Source of the DNA: Candidatus Hermodarchaeota archaeon
Lineage (GTDB): Archaea; Asgardarchaeota; Hermodarchaeia; Hermodarchaeales; Hermodarchaeaceae
Assembly (NCBI GenBank): GCA_016840185.1
Contig: JAEOSV010000212.1
Span: 1-15,431 of the forward strand
Length of the DNA stretch: 15,431 nt
Direction of reading: 5' to 3'
Below the pieces are notes generated by a model that worked only from the letters and a program-made list of their open reading frames with translations, ran no database searches and was not told where the DNA came from. Shown here piece after piece: positions 1 through 7,149 of the stretch; the first letter of the stretch is position 1; each line of letters starts with the position of its first letter. The translations under genes were made by a program, and so were the position numbers.

Positions 1-546
1 AACCTACCCCGGAAAGCTGTTTTGAAAATGATTGTCGTTGGAGATGGGGGAGTAGGCAAAACAACCCTCATTCATCGATTCTTAACCGGAAACTATCTTG
101 ATCAGCGGATGACAGTAGGCTCCGGATTTGCCACACGAGACCTCGAGATGGAAGGTGTACTTGTAACACTGACCATATGGGATTTTGCCGGTGAAGAACG
201 ATTTCGATTTCTTTTACCAAGTTATTGCCGCGGATCATTGGGCTGTATTCTAGCTTTCGACTTTACACGTCCACCCACTTTCTATCATCTTGACGAATGG
301 CTGAATCTAGTTCGAAACCATACCGACAATATTCCCATTCTCCTAGTTGGCACCAAACGCGACGTGGGAAACAAAAACAGTGACTTAGCCCTCGACTATG
401 CGAAAATCAACAATCTTGCTGGTTACCTGGAAACGAGTTCTAAACTCGGACTGAATATCGCTGAAGTTTTTGAAACCATTTCCACACTCATGTGGAATCG
501 AGTCACCACCGCTGACCCGTCTTCGACGATTAAAATTTCTGTCTAA
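1..546 (+). CDS. Ras/Rab-like small GTPase, 5' end cut by the window edge
   Basis: Small GTPase of the Ras superfamily, probably acting as a regulated GTP/GDP switch in the cytoplasm or on membranes. Counting from the TTG at 22, G1 is GDGGVGKT (residues 7-14), G2 is around T31, G3 is WDFAGEE (53-59), G4 is TKRD (111-114, usually NKxD) and G5 is ETSSK (137-141). The frame is open from base 1 and reads NLPRKAVLKMIVVGDGG. The residues before the TTG look like a normal N-terminus, so the true start is probably outside the window. In switch II the position of the catalytic Gln (DTAGQE in Rab/Ras) is Glu, so intrinsic hydrolysis may be altered. The C-terminus ends TIKISV and has no cysteine for prenylation. 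Such GTPases are abundant in Asgard archaea. The family call is secure; the partner and process are unknown. Confidence 0.93.
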   Translation, partial: NLPRKAVLKMIVVGDGGVGKTTLIHRFLTGNYLDQRMTVGSGFATRDLEMEGVLVTLTIWDFAGEERFRFLLPSYCRGSLGCILAFDFTRPPTFYHLDEWLNLVRNHTDNIPILLVGTKRDVGNKNSDLALDYAKINNLAGYLETSSKLGLNIAEVFETISTLMWNRVTTADPSSTIKISV

Positions 547-680
547 GCTTCTCTCAGGCTTGCATAAAACCCATTTTTAATTTCGAAGAATCTCGAATTA
601 TAGAAATACACTTAACCAAGTCTCCCAACCGTTCAAACCCCAACTGGAGGGGAATTCCAACATTATTGAGATGTACTTAA
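547..680. other. Intergenic spacer with a possible promoter for the malic enzyme gene
   Basis: This 134-base spacer contains an AT-rich stretch and a T-run (TTTTTAA near 574-580), which could serve as a terminator of the GTPase gene or as part of a promoter. A short inverted repeat, TTCGA (582-586) and TCGAA (593-597) with a 6-base loop, lies just after it. No RNA gene or small ORF with support was seen. The assignment of function is a guess. Confidence 0.3.
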
Positions 681-2042
681 ATGACCCAAGCTGAAAAACC
701 ACCAACCAAAGAAGAACTCCTCGAAAAAGCTAAACAGCCAGCAAAAGAAGCCATGAAACTCCATCCATACTATAAAGGAAAAATCCAGACTATTCCCAAA
801 TGCACCATACGTGGCTTCGACGACTTCGCAATCTGGTATACACCGGGCGTAGCAGCTCCTTGTCGAGACATTCAGGCAAACCCCGAAAAAGTCTGGGAGC
901 ATACCAACAAAGGCAACATGATTGCCGTTGTAACCGATGGAAGTCGTGTCCTTGGGCTAGGAAACATTGGCCCTGAAGCGGCTGGTCCAGTTATGGAAGG
1001 AAAATCATTGATTTTCAAATATCTTGGAGGAATTGATGCAGTTCCAATTTGTTTGGACACACAGGATCCAGAAAACTTCATTCGAGCTACAAAGCTTCTT
1101 CAACCGAGTTTCGGTGGAATTAATCTTGAAGACATCTCCAAACCCAAATGCTTCAACATCCTACGAAGACTCCGTTCTGACATGAATATCCCAGTCTGGC
1201 ACGATGATGCACAAGGCACTGCCGCTATCATTTTAGCAGGGTTACTTGGGGCTCTCCGATTTGTCGGGAAGGAACTGGACCAGGTCCAAATTTGCATGCT
1301 AGGTGTTGGAGCTGCAAATACAACAACAGCTGAAATTCTAATCGAAGCAGGTGTTCCACCTGGAAATATCATTCTTTGTGATCGTGATGGGCTCTTATAC
1401 AAAGGCAGAGAAGACATGAAGTTCATGAAGGATGAAGAACACGAGAAGTATGACTTAGCGATTCTAACCAATGCTGAACAACGAACTGGTGATTTCGGCG
1501 AAGCGCTACGTGGTGCTGACGTATGCATCTCTGCATCCGCACCAAAACCAGGGCTTATCAAAAAAGAATGGGTAGAACGAATGGCCTCTGATTCCATCGT
1601 GTTTGCCTGTGCCAATCCCCTACCTGAGATTTGGCCCTGGGAAGCAAAGGAGGCAGGAGCAAAAGTCGTAGGCACTGGACGCTCGGACTTTGATAACCAA
1701 ATTAACAATAGCTTAGGCTTCCCTGCAATTTTCCGGGGTGCTCTCGATGTTCGTGCAACAACCATCACCGATGAGATGTGCATTGCTGCAGCTGAAGCAC
1801 TAGCGGACATTGCTGAAGAGCGCGGGCTCCGTGAAGATTATGTGATACCCAGCATGCAAGAATGGGAACTCTATCCACGAGAAGCTACAGCAGTGGGTAT
1901 GAAGGCAATAGAACAAGGCGTTGCACGCAAGGAATGGGAAGCAGATGAACTCCTGAATCATGCCACAAAAATCATCAAACGCTCCATCGATGTCACCCAA
2001 TCGCTAATGGATAATGGGTTCATTCCAAAAGCACCAGTCTAA
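681..2042 (+). CDS. Malic enzyme (malate dehydrogenase, oxaloacetate-decarboxylating)
   Basis: Cytosolic enzyme that oxidatively decarboxylates malate to pyruvate and CO2 with NAD(P), feeding pyruvate and reducing power from C4 acids. The 453-residue protein has the small archaeal/bacterial malic enzyme layout. It has the catalytic Tyr in WYTPGVA (Y53), the EGK-x4-K lysine region (106-113), metal ligands in GGINLED (E150, D151) and HDD (D175, D176), a Rossmann-type nucleotide loop LGVGAAN (207-213), and the late NAD-domain signature GTGRSDFDNQINN (331-343) followed by FRGALDVRA. An Asp at the end of the second nucleotide-binding strand (LCDRDG) suggests NAD rather than NADP, but this is inference. 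The length is normal and no frameshift is seen. It stands alone, with no phosphotransacetylase fusion of the E. coli MaeB kind. The ATG start fits the family N-terminus. Confidence 0.95.
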   Translation: MTQAEKPPTKEELLEKAKQPAKEAMKLHPYYKGKIQTIPKCTIRGFDDFAIWYTPGVAAPCRDIQANPEKVWEHTNKGNMIAVVTDGSRVLGLGNIGPEAAGPVMEGKSLIFKYLGGIDAVPICLDTQDPENFIRATKLLQPSFGGINLEDISKPKCFNILRRLRSDMNIPVWHDDAQGTAAIILAGLLGALRFVGKELDQVQICMLGVGAANTTTAEILIEAGVPPGNIILCDRDGLLYKGREDMKFMKDEEHEKYDLAILTNAEQRTGDFGEALRGADVCISASAPKPGLIKKEWVERMASDSIVFACANPLPEIWPWEAKEAGAKVVGTGRSDFDNQINNSLGFPAIFRGALDVRATTITDEMCIAAAEALADIAEERGLREDYVIPSMQEWELYPREATAVGMKAIEQGVARKEWEADELLNHATKIIKRSIDVTQSLMDNGFIPKAPV

Positions 2043-2145
2043 CTATAGGTGTTTTTCCACAATCGAGTCACCAAGGATAAACCTTTAACAGTTACACTTC
2101 ACACTCAGACAGTACCTTTTACAAAAATTCACGAGAGTAACAAGA

Positions 2146-2820
2146 ATGCTAGCCATTGTCTCGGATTTAGACGGAACCTTGCTCGATGTTCGAGACCGTT
2201 TTATTTACGCCCAAATCAATGCACTCAAAAAGTTCGGTCATATAGTTACACCTGACCATGTCAATCCTCTCGTAGAATATACCATGGATTACGAACAATT
2301 CTTGGACGGCTTAGACATCGCCTTCTCCCAAGACGAGCTCATCCAGTATTTCTTACTCATCGAACAGGAATTTTACAAGGGCAGGCAATACTCATTTGTG
2401 TTTCCCGGCGTCATTGAAGCCTTGAAAAAGGTTCGGCCAGAGATCGATGCCCTACGACTCATGACATCTCGCGCTTGGGTCGAAGAAACAAGGCAAGAGG
2501 TAAAGCACTTCGGATTAGACCAGGTTTTCGACAATCCAATTTATACTCGCGGTGATTTAGCACGAGCTGAGGGCGTAGATGAAGTGCCCCTATATCCATA
2601 CAAAGATCATCGTCAACGACTCATTCGCCTAGCAATCGCAGACTTGGAACACCTAACTCAGGTTTGGGTGGTGGGTGATTCCCCCAGTGAAATGGAAGCG
2701 GCATATGAAGATGGCTACAAAACTGTGGGGGTTCTAACTGGGTTCTATACACGTGAGGCAATGAAACCGTATTGTACCCATATCATTGACTCGGTAGCAG
2801 ACATTGGGACCGTTCTTTAA
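2146..2820 (+). CDS. HAD-superfamily hydrolase (subfamily I phosphatase-like), copy 1 of tandem pair
   Basis: Predicted Mg-dependent phosphohydrolase of the haloacid dehalogenase superfamily; the substrate is not deducible. Motif I is SDLDGTLLD (nucleophile D7, acid/base D9). Motif II is MTSR (T107/S108). A conserved Lys/Arg lies in YKDHRQR (151-157). Motif IV is VGDSPSEMEAA, with D178 and Glu182 where many family members have a second Asp. The insert between motif I and II is helical, as in subfamily IA caps. It is about the usual length for the family (224 aa). The next gene encodes a clear paralogue with the same landmarks, including TRGDLA and AEG-x4-VPL. Translation could start at ATG 2146; only a weak GAGAG-type ribosome site precedes it. 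Confidence 0.9.
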   Translation: MLAIVSDLDGTLLDVRDRFIYAQINALKKFGHIVTPDHVNPLVEYTMDYEQFLDGLDIAFSQDELIQYFLLIEQEFYKGRQYSFVFPGVIEALKKVRPEIDALRLMTSRAWVEETRQEVKHFGLDQVFDNPIYTRGDLARAEGVDEVPLYPYKDHRQRLIRLAIADLEHLTQVWVVGDSPSEMEAAYEDGYKTVGVLTGFYTREAMKPYCTHIIDSVADIGTVL

Positions 2821-2848
2821 CCTTTCATCCTCACAGTTCATAGTCAAG

Positions 2849-2855
2849 CTTATAA
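2849..2855 (+). promoter_or_regulatory. Possible TATA box for the second HAD gene
   Basis: CTTATAA lies about 35 bases before the ATG at 2887. No Shine-Dalgarno sequence precedes that ATG. If this is the TATA element, transcription would begin within a few bases of the start codon, giving a leaderless or nearly leaderless message, which is common in archaea. Judged by eye only. Confidence 0.35.
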
Positions 2856-2886
2856 CAGGACCAAACCTCCATTCTCTTCATCTACA

Positions 2887-3564
2887 ATGAAGTTGAAGGC
2901 ATTCTTATCTGATCTTGATGGCACCTTAATAGATACTAGAGCGCGGGCGATACACGCCCACTCTAGCGGATTAAAGAACGTTGGTTACACAGTTCACCCT
3001 GATCAGATCAAGTCCATGTACCAGTATTCATTTGATTCTCGCGACCTTCTCCAACGATTGAATATCCAACTTTCCGACTCGGAATTCAGTAAATACATCG
3101 CAGGCTTCCGAAAATATTTCTTTTCAGCCGTCGCCTACTCCCGAGTCTTTCCGGGAACAATTTATGCTCTAAAGCAAATTCAACCTCTCACCGAACACAT
3201 GCGGATAATCACATCACGTCAAGATATTCAGCAAACACTCCAAGAAATCAGGCATTTTAGCCTCTACTCCTGGTTTGAGAAAATTTTCACCCGGGGAGAT
3301 CTCGCCAACGCGGAAGGCAAAGACCGCGTCCCGTTGTTTCCCTTCGTACCACACCGGCGAAGATTAATCCGGTTAGCCCTTCAAGATGTCAAATCAGAAG
3401 GTGAGGTTTGGGTTGTAGGGGATTCAGCAGGTGAATTGGAAGCTGCAAAAAGCTTAGGGTGCAAAACAATTGGTGTACTCACTGGATTTGGAAACCAAGA
3501 GGACCTAAGTCCATTTACTTCCCATGTCATCAACTCGTTTGCAGATATTGTGCATCTTATCTAG
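2887..3564 (+). CDS. HAD-superfamily hydrolase, copy 2 of tandem pair
   Basis: This paralogue of the preceding gene has the same predicted activity as a Mg-dependent phosphatase with unknown substrate. Motif I is SDLDGTLID (D9, D11), motif II is IITSR (T109/S110), and motif IV is VGDSAGELEAA with D179 and Glu183. The block TRGDLANAEG followed by VPLFPF and HRRRLIRLAL is shared almost residue for residue with copy 1, as is the VWVVGDS...KT(V/I)GVLTGF ending. The N-terminal cap region is more diverged. The two copies have the same size (224 and 225 aa) and orientation, which indicates tandem duplication with cap divergence. The following helicase-like ORF begins a few bases after its stop, so the two may be co-transcribed. 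Confidence 0.9.
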   Translation: MKLKAFLSDLDGTLIDTRARAIHAHSSGLKNVGYTVHPDQIKSMYQYSFDSRDLLQRLNIQLSDSEFSKYIAGFRKYFFSAVAYSRVFPGTIYALKQIQPLTEHMRIITSRQDIQQTLQEIRHFSLYSWFEKIFTRGDLANAEGKDRVPLFPFVPHRRRLIRLALQDVKSEGEVWVVGDSAGELEAAKSLGCKTIGVLTGFGNQEDLSPFTSHVINSFADIVHLI

Positions 3565-3570
3565 TCTGTT

Positions 3571-5058
3571 GTGTTAAGGTTTGTAGATATGTGTCCCAAT
3601 CCATCGTCTCCCAAATCATCGAAATGCGAATCCAACTCAACTCAAATCAATACACGACAATATCAAGAACATATCCTGAAACGAATCAAAACAAATCGGA
3701 ATCGCAACATTTTGGTCGAACTGGATTGTGGACTCGGAAAACGTGTCCTTACCTACAAATTGATTACCGACCAATTTCCCGATACCCGATTCATCATTAC
3801 CGTCAACTCCTCGTCCTCCCTGCAGGAAACCGCTCAATACCTCAAAGAAGAATACGGCGGAGTCGAGGGGCTAGGTGTCCTCTCACAACGTGTCCAAGGA
3901 CGTAGACGGGAACAGCTCCTCCAGGATTCCCGAGTCACCCTTTGTACACCCCGGGTACTCGCTAACATCCTTAAAAAAGGCAATCTCACAGCTTCAGACT
4001 TTGAAGGATTACTCATCAATGAAGTAGATATCATCCTTCGACGTGTCGGCCACAACCGTATCCTCATTCAACCCTGGAGCTTTCTCCTTGACTTCTTCAA
4101 AGACAATTGGGTTATTGGGCTCAGTGGAACCCTCCGAGACGAGCATGTTGTAATTGATGAAGCTCAACTTCACATTCGTGATGAACTCCAAACTCTTGCA
4201 GAATTTCTACCCAACGTTGAACTCATAAGCATGAACGAGCTCGCCGACACAGATTTGGGCGAATACATAAAACCAACCGTCCTCGAGGTTACACCAGTAA
4301 CGGACCCTGTAATCCGGGCTATGGCTCTTATTCTTGATGATCTTATCCAATCTACTCGTGAAGAAATCTATCGAGTCGTTCTAGAGGAATCCAACCAATC
4401 CCTTAAGGAATTACCCGAGTCCACGCGTACGTTACACCTGATGCTCCACGAACTGCCAATCACTGAGGAACTCGGCCAACAATACAGTGGACTCCTCATG
4501 ACCCGTAAATACCTCTATGGTATGGCATCCAAGAGCTTCCGACGCTACCTTCATCACCCCACCATCAAACCCCAAATCGATGTCAACCGAATGATGCAAG
4601 ACTGGCCCAAAATCACCCCGAAATCTCTTGAAGCTCGCGAACTAGCCCTCCAAGCAAAGAAAACCGTCATTCTATCCTCCTACCTCAATGTGGTCAGTGA
4701 AATCGGTGATCTCCTAACCCAGAAGGGTGTGAAAACCTTTCAACTCACAGGACGAACTAAAGACAAACAGGCTGTGCTCTCACAATTCAAACAAGCTAAT
4801 CCACCAGCTGCAGTCATTCTTTCTCCTGTAGGTGAACGGGACCTCGATTTACCCGATGCTGATTTGCTCATAATTTGTGATACAGTCAACACGACCAAGA
4901 CAATCTATCAGAAAATGAAGCGTAGTCGAGGTGGACGAGTAGCGTTTCTCGTTTATGCCGATACATCAGAAATTGGAAAACTAAGACGCCTCCTAGACAA
5001 CATTATGGAACGATACCCTTGGTCCACTAAACTCGGAGAAACCCAAGCACTCTCTTGA
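3571..5058 (+). CDS. SF2 helicase-like protein (Hef/FANCM-type core) with degenerate motifs
   Basis: This 495-residue protein has the order of superfamily 2 helicase motifs seen in the helicase half of archaeal Hef. A Q-like motif TRQYQEH (28-34) precedes motif I at LDCGLGKR (51-58). TPRVL (126-130) follows, then motif II at NEVD (150-153), motif III at SGT (185-187), motif IV at ILSSY (367-371), motif V at GERDLDLPDADLL (421-433) and motif VI at QKMKRSRGGR (447-456). Several catalytic positions are changed: motif I has Arg for Ser/Thr, motif II has Asn for the Mg-binding Asp, and motif VI lacks the QRRGRTGR arginine pattern. No ERCC4 nuclease domain follows. It may be a structural or regulatory DNA-binding protein rather than an active helicase. 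GTG 3571 and ATG 3589 are both possible starts. The fold call is good; the exact subfamily is less sure. Confidence 0.75.
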   Translation: MLRFVDMCPNPSSPKSSKCESNSTQINTRQYQEHILKRIKTNRNRNILVELDCGLGKRVLTYKLITDQFPDTRFIITVNSSSSLQETAQYLKEEYGGVEGLGVLSQRVQGRRREQLLQDSRVTLCTPRVLANILKKGNLTASDFEGLLINEVDIILRRVGHNRILIQPWSFLLDFFKDNWVIGLSGTLRDEHVVIDEAQLHIRDELQTLAEFLPNVELISMNELADTDLGEYIKPTVLEVTPVTDPVIRAMALILDDLIQSTREEIYRVVLEESNQSLKELPESTRTLHLMLHELPITEELGQQYSGLLMTRKYLYGMASKSFRRYLHHPTIKPQIDVNRMMQDWPKITPKSLEARELALQAKKTVILSSYLNVVSEIGDLLTQKGVKTFQLTGRTKDKQAVLSQFKQANPPAAVILSPVGERDLDLPDADLLIICDTVNTTKTIYQKMKRSRGGRVAFLVYADTSEIGKLRRLLDNIMERYPWSTKLGETQALS

Positions 5059-5077
5059 TTATTTTTGGCGGTTCTTC

Positions 5078-5599
5078 TCATCGAGTGAGCCAACGTAACC
5101 AGACGTTAATACTCGCAAGGATTACCAATATACAAAGAAAAAGATTCAGAACCATGAAAGCGATAATATTCATTGTAAACGGGACAAAATCATAAGGAAG
5201 CGTCGGTGAGTACATCAATAATGGGATGAATGCCATCCAATGGACCCAGATCACTATCAGCAGAATGATCACAAAGGAGCCAACAATCATCCAACGAAAA
5301 TGTTGTGGTTGGTTAACCGGATGAGATGAGACACTAATTAACAAGCTACAAAGCCAGGGACCAAAAAATGCTGAACCAACAATCAGTGGAAGGTTAATCG
5401 TAAGGATTCGATTCATGAAGTCAACTATTGCTCCAACAGTTGGATACGCTCGTGCGAATATAATGGCCCCTAAAGCAGCCATCGAAATGGCAAATATAAT
5501 GAAAAAAATTAACACAACGGCGGTAGATAGGCTGAGAAACAACACCCGCCAGAACATATTACGTCCCAAATACTCATCTAAATCATGAACAAGACCCAT
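5078..5599 (-). CDS. Predicted membrane protein with four transmembrane helices, unknown function
   Basis: I do not recognise this family. The protein has four hydrophobic spans (about residues 19-49, 66-91, 103-129 and 142-169 when counted from the start chosen here), short loops, and a basic C-terminal end (WLRWLTR). The ORF stays open to an ATG at 5677. I chose the ATG at 5599 because GGTGGAG (minus strand, 5610-5604) lies 4 bases ahead of it, while the upstream ATGs have no ribosome site and would add a Cys-rich segment reaching the start of the neighbouring JAMM gene. The gene is convergent with the helicase-like gene and divergent from the JAMM protease gene, so it may share a promoter region with the latter. 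No catalytic motif is visible. Confidence 0.75.
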   Translation of the reverse strand: MGLVHDLDEYLGRNMFWRVLFLSLSTAVVLIFFIIFAISMAALGAIIFARAYPTVGAIVDFMNRILTINLPLIVGSAFFGPWLCSLLISVSSHPVNQPQHFRWMIVGSFVIILLIVIWVHWMAFIPLLMYSPTLPYDFVPFTMNIIAFMVLNLFLCILVILASINVWLRWLTR

Positions 5600-5675
5600 A
5601 CTTCTCCACCAATAAGTTATGTATGTATTACAAGGATTTAACAATTCAGAACAATGTTTCATTGTGTGAAAAAGC
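5600..5675. promoter_or_regulatory. Divergent spacer between membrane protein and JAMM/E1 genes
   Basis: If the membrane protein starts at 5599, this 76-base AT-rich stretch lies between two divergent genes and must hold the promoters for both. The JAMM-gene side has no obvious Shine-Dalgarno sequence. No clear operator repeat was seen. Confidence 0.35.
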
Positions 5676-6308
5676 ATGGTTGAAAAAGAGGTGCAAAAAG
5701 AAGAAGATACCCTGCTAACCCCGCCAGTCTATCCTGTTTATGTCTTTGAAAGGACGTGCAAAGAGATTTTCCGGCACTGCCTCTCTGAGGCCTCAGGTCC
5801 GTCTAGGCGAGAAGCCCTTGGCGTTATTTTGGGTTTTCGCCGCATTTGGAAAGGACAAAAATACATCCGCGTCACGGATTGGGCTACTGGACATGTTGAA
5901 GCCAGCCTTGCCCACGCAAGATTCACTCCTGAAGGAATATTAGAATACCGACTCGCTTTACACGACCGCTACGGCAATAACCCCCATTCTCCACGAGTTG
6001 TCGGGCTCTGGCATTCGCATCCCTTTGGGGGCGATCCCCACTTCTCCTCAACCGATTTGAACACATTCTTCAACACTCCTTTCTGTGCTGAAGGGAACAT
6101 TTTCTTCCTGATTGACCCACTTAGCCGGATTTTCAAGGTGTACATGCTCCAACAACGTTCTGATGAACCTGGGTTACAGCTAGAACGTGTTGAATGGTGT
6201 ACATATTGTCCTTCTGTTCCCGTTAGTGAAAATCATCAAGTTCAAGAATCAGGTCCAATTGACGAGGCTGAACCATCCGATGACGAAGAAGAAGCCCACA
6301 CCGATTGA
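5676..6308 (+). CDS. JAMM/MPN+ metalloprotease, candidate Ubl-processing or deconjugating enzyme
   Basis: Predicted zinc isopeptidase of the Rpn11/AMSH/JAB1 class, which removes ubiquitin-like proteins from targets or trims their C-terminus. The active-site set is present: Glu46 in REALGVILG, then HSH at 113-115, Ser124 and Asp127 in SSTD. The usual pattern is HxH-x7-S-x2-D; here the gap between the second His and Ser is eight residues, one longer. The domain occupies about residues 20-160. Three cysteines lie at the C-terminal side (C137, C175, C178). The tail (residues 194-210) is strongly acidic. The stop lies 29 bases inside the following E1 gene, so translation is probably coupled. Together with the E1 and the opposing Ubl/E2 operon, the context points to a Ubl pathway. 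The substrate is inferred to be the Ubl at 9432-9752. Confidence 0.9.
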   Translation: MVEKEVQKEEDTLLTPPVYPVYVFERTCKEIFRHCLSEASGPSRREALGVILGFRRIWKGQKYIRVTDWATGHVEASLAHARFTPEGILEYRLALHDRYGNNPHSPRVVGLWHSHPFGGDPHFSSTDLNTFFNTPFCAEGNIFFLIDPLSRIFKVYMLQQRSDEPGLQLERVEWCTYCPSVPVSENHQVQESGPIDEAEPSDDEEEAHTD

Positions 6309-7146
6309 TCTGCATTTCTTTGAGAAAGATCAGCATGATCGAACTCGCCGATGGTTAGGTTCTTCTAATCTGAACACTATCTGCCAGTCATCAGTTCTCA
6401 TGGTTGGAGCAGGTGCTGTGGGCAACGAAGTGTGTAAAAATCTTGGGCTCTTAGGTGTACAGAAGATTGTGCTTGTTGACCCCGATAAAGTCGCTGCATC
6501 GAATTTGAATCGATGCGTGTTTTTCCGTCCTGGAGACCATGACAACAAATTCAAAGTTGATGCTATCGCTGAACGGCTTCCAGAGCTTGCCACAGATACA
6601 CAAGTCGAATCCTATGCGATGCCTATTCAAGAAGCTCCTGATTCGGTATGGGATGTGGATTTAGTATTAGTGGGTGTTGACAACCACTATGCTCGATACC
6701 TGCTTAACGCCAAGAATCTCGGTCTAAATTTCCCGCTTCCGGTGATTAATGGTGCCATGGGTAAGGATTTTGTTTCAGTTGAAGTCCTTTTCCCACCTCA
6801 CACAGCTTGTTTGGTTTGTTCGTGGAGTAAGGATTTCGTGGACCATATTGTGGCAAATGAGGTGCGAACGCGTTGTGACCCATTCTTTGTCGACACGCTC
6901 CCCCGATTTCCGATGATAAGTTTTGTCACCTCGGTTGTCGGTGCTGTCATGTCTTGGGAAGCGACCAAAGTTCTCGTGGGTTTGAAACAATGGCGCGAAA
7001 CTGGTAGATGGCAGGAAGGGCTAAAACCAGCACTGGGACGGTTTATCCAATACAATCTCCGAAACCATGATTCAATGACTGGGGCCATTATGGCGAATCC
7101 ACGTTGTGCTGAAATTTTTTGTCGAGAAAAACGCAAACCCCGCTGA
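6280..7146 (+). CDS. E1-like Ubl-activating enzyme (ThiF/MoeB fold, UBA5-like features)
   Basis: Predicted ATP-dependent adenylating enzyme that activates the C-terminus of a ubiquitin-like protein. Counting from ATG 6280 (288 aa), the nucleotide loop is GAGAVG (43-48), Asp67 follows in VDPDKV, the ATP-site arginine is in SNLNR (74-78), Lys92 sits in FKVDAIAERL, and VGVDN (131-135) matches the E1 Asp. A zinc site is formed by C177-x2-C180 and C276-x4-C281. Cys199 (VRTRC) sits before LPRFP, where a thioester cysteine lies in UBA5/ThiF-type E1s. The late pair as NPRC-x4-C and the single-domain size resemble UBA5. An in-frame ATG at 6187 exists, but its extra 31 residues lie within the JAMM reading frame and look non-native. 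The end is 3 bases from the convergent transglutaminase-like gene. Confidence 0.9.
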   Translation: MTKKKPTPIDLHFFEKDQHDRTRRWLGSSNLNTICQSSVLMVGAGAVGNEVCKNLGLLGVQKIVLVDPDKVAASNLNRCVFFRPGDHDNKFKVDAIAERLPELATDTQVESYAMPIQEAPDSVWDVDLVLVGVDNHYARYLLNAKNLGLNFPLPVINGAMGKDFVSVEVLFPPHTACLVCSWSKDFVDHIVANEVRTRCDPFFVDTLPRFPMISFVTSVVGAVMSWEATKVLVGLKQWRETGRWQEGLKPALGRFIQYNLRNHDSMTGAIMANPRCAEIFCREKRKPR

Positions 7147-7149
7147 TTC

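Noticed and set aside
582..597. Inverted repeat TTCGA/TCGAA before the malic enzyme gene as an operator
   Set aside because: The arms are only 5 bases and the sequence is AT-rich, so chance is a sufficient explanation.
1100..1810. Minus-strand ORF of 236 codons inside the malic enzyme gene
   Set aside because: It lies antisense to a gene with full malic enzyme motifs, and its translation is low in order and rich in Ser/Arg/Pro without any domain.
3459..3905. Plus-strand ORF of 148 codons across the HAD/helicase junction
   Set aside because: It overlaps two well-supported genes in another frame and shows no recognisable features.
6187..6279. Upstream ATG that would lengthen the E1 by 31 residues
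   Set aside because: The extra part lies within the JAMM coding region, resembles no E1 N-terminus, and the ATG at 6280 gives a natural start before the helix that leads to the nucleotide loop.
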